From Microseira wollei NIES-4236 (GTDB taxonomy: Bacteria; Cyanobacteriota; Cyanobacteriia; Cyanobacteriales; Aerosakkonemataceae), in assembly GCF_020521235.1 (NCBI RefSeq), contig NZ_BLAY01000057.1:1-52829 (forward strand): a stretch of DNA of 52,829 bases, in the 5' to 3' direction. Positions 50,734 to 52,829 of this stretch are shown here, one piece after another. The position numbers and the translations under genes were made by a program. The first letter of the stretch is position 1. Each line of letters opens with the position of its first letter. The notes beneath the pieces are model-generated. The model was not told the origin of the DNA. It saw only the letters and a list, made by a program, of their open reading frames with translations, and made no database searches.

Positions 50734-52563
50734 ATGCGTGACTTTCTCAAATACACCTTCGCTAGTCTGGTTGGGCAATTGGTTTTCTGTATGCTTGCCG
50801 CCAGCGGACTGATTTTTCTGCTGATTGCAGCTGCAACTAGAGATACTGAACCACAAGTTAGGAATAAGTCGGTATTAGTTTTCGATCTATCCCTCAATAT
50901 TACTGATTCAAGCCGCGCTTCGGGGACGGGAGAACTAATTCAACAAGCTGTATCGGGTGAGGAAGATAACTCGATTACCCTCCGTACTGTTCTGGACGCT
51001 ATCGAAAAAGCGACTAAAGATCGGCGGATTGTTGGTATTTATTTAGATGGTAATGGAGAATCTGGCAGTGTTGGCGCTGGGTATGCAACGCTAAAAGAAG
51101 TAAGGCAAGCGTTGGAAAAGTTTAAAGCATCTGGGAAAAAGATTATTGCCTACGATGCTAATTGGGATGAACGAAGCTATTATTTAGGTTCGGTAGCGGA
51201 TACGGTTGTGGTGAACCCGTTGGGCGCGATGGAAATGAACGGGTTACGCGCAGAACAAATGTTTTTGGCAGGCGCTTTGGAAAAATACGGCATTGGCGTT
51301 CAGGTAATTCGAGTAGGGAAATATAAGTCAGCCGTTGAACCATTTATTCTGGAAAAGTTGAGTGAGGAAAATCGCGCACAAACCCAAAGATTGTTAAACG
51401 ATATTTGGGGGGAATTTCGCACTACGGTAGGAAAGAGTCGGGAATTAAGTCCGCAGCAAGTGCAAGCGATCGCAGACAATAAAGGTGTGCTAAATCCAGA
51501 GGAAGCACAGAAAGGTCGCCTCGTCGATAAAGTCGCCTATTTCGATCAAGTTGTCGCCGATCTCAAGCAACTAACCGACAGTAAAGAAGACGATCGCACG
51601 TTCAAACAAATCAGCTTACCCACCTATGGGCGAGTTTCCCCAAGAACTGTCGGCATTAAACGTCAATCTCGCCATAAAATAGCCGTGATTTACGCCGAGG
51701 GAGAGATTGTCAACGGACAAGGAGGCGTGAGACAAGTGGGAGGCGATCGCTTAGCGGGTCAATTACGCCGCCTGCGTCTGGATGATGATGTCAAAGCTGT
51801 TGTCCTCCGCGTCAACAGTCCCGGCGGTAGCGCTACGGCATCTGAAGTAATCCAGCGCGAAGTCAGGCTAATTCGCGAGAAAAAACCGATAATCGTTTCA
51901 ATGGGCGATGTAGCGGCTTCTGGCGGTTACTGGATCTCGACTTATGCCAACCGCATTTTTGCAGAACCAAATACGATTACAGGTTCTATAGGCGTGTTTG
52001 GATTGCTGCTAGATGTGCAAAAATTAGCCAACAACAACGGCATTACTTGGGATGGGGTAAAAACAGGTCGCTATGCCGATGCCCAAACAATTTCTCGTCC
52101 TAAAACTGACCAAGAATTGGCAATTTACCAGCAATCTGTCAACCGGATTTACTATCAATTTTTAGGTAAAGTTGCTAACTCGCGCAAGCTATCAACAAAC
52201 AAAGTGCAAGAAATTGCCCAAGGACGAGTTTGGTCGGGTTTGGCGGCGAAGCAAATCGGTTTGGTGGATGAAATTGGCGGATTGGATAAAGCCGTTGAAT
52301 TTGCTGCCAAAGAAGCTAAGTTGGAAGATGATTGGGAGTTGCAAGAATATCCCCGAAGCCGTAGTTTAGAAGAACGGCTGTTTAAGAATTTAGGCGGCGA
52401 TTCTGCTAGCGTCGATGGGGATGATTTTACGCCGAAAGCGACTCAATCCGATCCGCTTACAGTTGCTTATCAACAACTGCAAAAAGAGCTAACCATGCTG
52501 AAATCAATGAACGATCCGATGGGTGTTTATGCCCGTTTGCCATTTAATTTCCGGATTGATTAG
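50734..52563 (+). CDS. sppA: Signal peptide peptidase SppA (67K type)
   Basis: The 609-residue protein starts with a membrane anchor (VGQLVFCMLAASGLIFLLIA) and has two tandem ClpP-fold halves. Catalytic Lys198 lies in VGKYKSAVEPF in the first half and catalytic Ser396 in VAASGGYWIS in the second, the usual Ser/Lys dyad. It cleaves leftover signal peptides in the membrane; in cyanobacteria a related protein helps acclimate to high light (family knowledge). A copy of its last 60 or so bases recurs at the window end. Confidence 0.95.
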   Translation: MRDFLKYTFASLVGQLVFCMLAASGLIFLLIAAATRDTEPQVRNKSVLVFDLSLNITDSSRASGTGELIQQAVSGEEDNSITLRTVLDAIEKATKDRRIVGIYLDGNGESGSVGAGYATLKEVRQALEKFKASGKKIIAYDANWDERSYYLGSVADTVVVNPLGAMEMNGLRAEQMFLAGALEKYGIGVQVIRVGKYKSAVEPFILEKLSEENRAQTQRLLNDIWGEFRTTVGKSRELSPQQVQAIADNKGVLNPEEAQKGRLVDKVAYFDQVVADLKQLTDSKEDDRTFKQISLPTYGRVSPRTVGIKRQSRHKIAVIYAEGEIVNGQGGVRQVGGDRLAGQLRRLRLDDDVKAVVLRVNSPGGSATASEVIQREVRLIREKKPIIVSMGDVAASGGYWISTYANRIFAEPNTITGSIGVFGLLLDVQKLANNNGITWDGVKTGRYADAQTISRPKTDQELAIYQQSVNRIYYQFLGKVANSRKLSTNKVQEIAQGRVWSGLAAKQIGLVDEIGGLDKAVEFAAKEAKLEDDWELQEYPRSRSLEERLFKNLGGDSASVDGDDFTPKATQSDPLTVAYQQLQKELTMLKSMNDPMGVYARLPFNFRID

Positions 52564-52829
52564 ATCGCGCTCCTAGGGGCACGGCATGATTAAATCTTGG
52601 ATTAAGAACCGAAATATCTCTGATGCCGTGCCCCTACTTGGCGATCTGATTGATTAGGGTTTGTTTATTTGGTTTAATTTCCGGATTGATTAGATCGTGA
52701 TGGTAGGGGCACGGCATGATTAAATCTTGGATTAAGAACCGAAATATCTCTGATGCCGTGCCCTGAAATCAATCAACGATCCGATGGGTGTTTATGCCCG
52801 TTTGCCATTTAATTTCCGGATTGATTAGA
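52564..52829. repeat. Duplicated sppA tail with two palindromic elements
   Basis: Two GTAGGGGCACGGCATG-type elements (52574-52637 and 52703-52763) share an identical inner part (ATTAAATCTTGGATTAAGAA). Before the second is another copy of TTTAATTTCCGGATTGATTAG from the sppA end (near 52673-52693). The last 64 bp (52766-52829) repeat the final part of sppA with one mismatch. This is a tandem duplication of gene end plus repeat; the array may continue past the window. Confidence 0.88.

Overview
The window is chromosomal DNA of a cyanobacterium, most likely a filamentous, non-heterocystous Oscillatoriales-type strain (Microcoleus/Oscillatoria-like; the genus is inference). Reasons: the HIP1 octamer GCGATCGC recurs throughout; an orange carotenoid protein gene lies next to its fluorescence recovery protein gene; heptanucleotide repeats (TAATGGC/AATTAGC types) fill many gaps; and there are several STAND ATPases, pentapeptide-repeat proteins and a WD40 Ser/Thr kinase. 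The right part holds the likely replication origin: dnaA, a cluster of DnaA boxes, then dnaN.

Layout. 1-3.2 kb: a structured left edge, a NACHT ATPase with pentapeptide repeats, and a tandem-repeat gap. 3.3-8.6 kb: a cyclic-nucleotide-binding protein, a large membrane/HEAT-repeat protein, infC, and a small ribbon-helix-helix protein with a palindrome at its start. 8.7-12.8 kb: alpha/beta hydrolase, BON-like protein, ilvN, two small proteins, and an NADPH:quinone-reductase-type protein. 13-16.2 kb: a 1061-residue protein joining an MmeI-type PD-(D/E)XK nuclease domain, an NB-ARC ATPase and about 11 TPRs; this is the best candidate in the window for an under-described defence system. 16.4-18.5 kb: cysH and sbcD. 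18.8-22.8 kb: small proteins, then a second NACHT gene whose ATPase domain has been invaded by a dispersed palindromic repeat. That gene is cut by an in-frame TAA, and is followed by hicB and a frameshifted hicA. 23-26 kb: two exported proteins, gltX and tRNA-Asp. 26.2-31.2 kb: a pentapeptide protein, a PstS-like/DUF4912 fusion, ilvC, and a small membrane protein. 31.4-43 kb: tRNA wobble-base genes (cmoB, cmoA, a trmN-like gene and two U32-family genes) mixed with two XRE regulators, ocp-frp, a DHH phosphoesterase and a MEKHLA pseudogene. 43-52.6 kb: kinase-WD40, dnaA, oriC, dnaN, pyrR, fni and sppA.

How the genes relate. CmoA makes carboxy-SAM and CmoB uses it on 5-hydroxyuridine-34. The paired U32 proteins resemble the enzymes that make that hydroxyuridine, and TrmN-like enzymes methylate A37 of the same class of tRNA, so 31-43 kb may hold a loose anticodon-loop modification set on one strand. 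OCP quenches phycobilisome energy in strong light and FRP resets it. IlvN and IlvC act in branched-chain amino acid synthesis but are 19 kb apart.

A striking general feature is the number of palindromic dispersed repeats, several families of which end in CCCCTAC. Some have entered coding sequence. Three genes show decay: the second NACHT gene, hicA and the MEKHLA gene. All functional calls rest on reading motifs by eye; no database search was possible.
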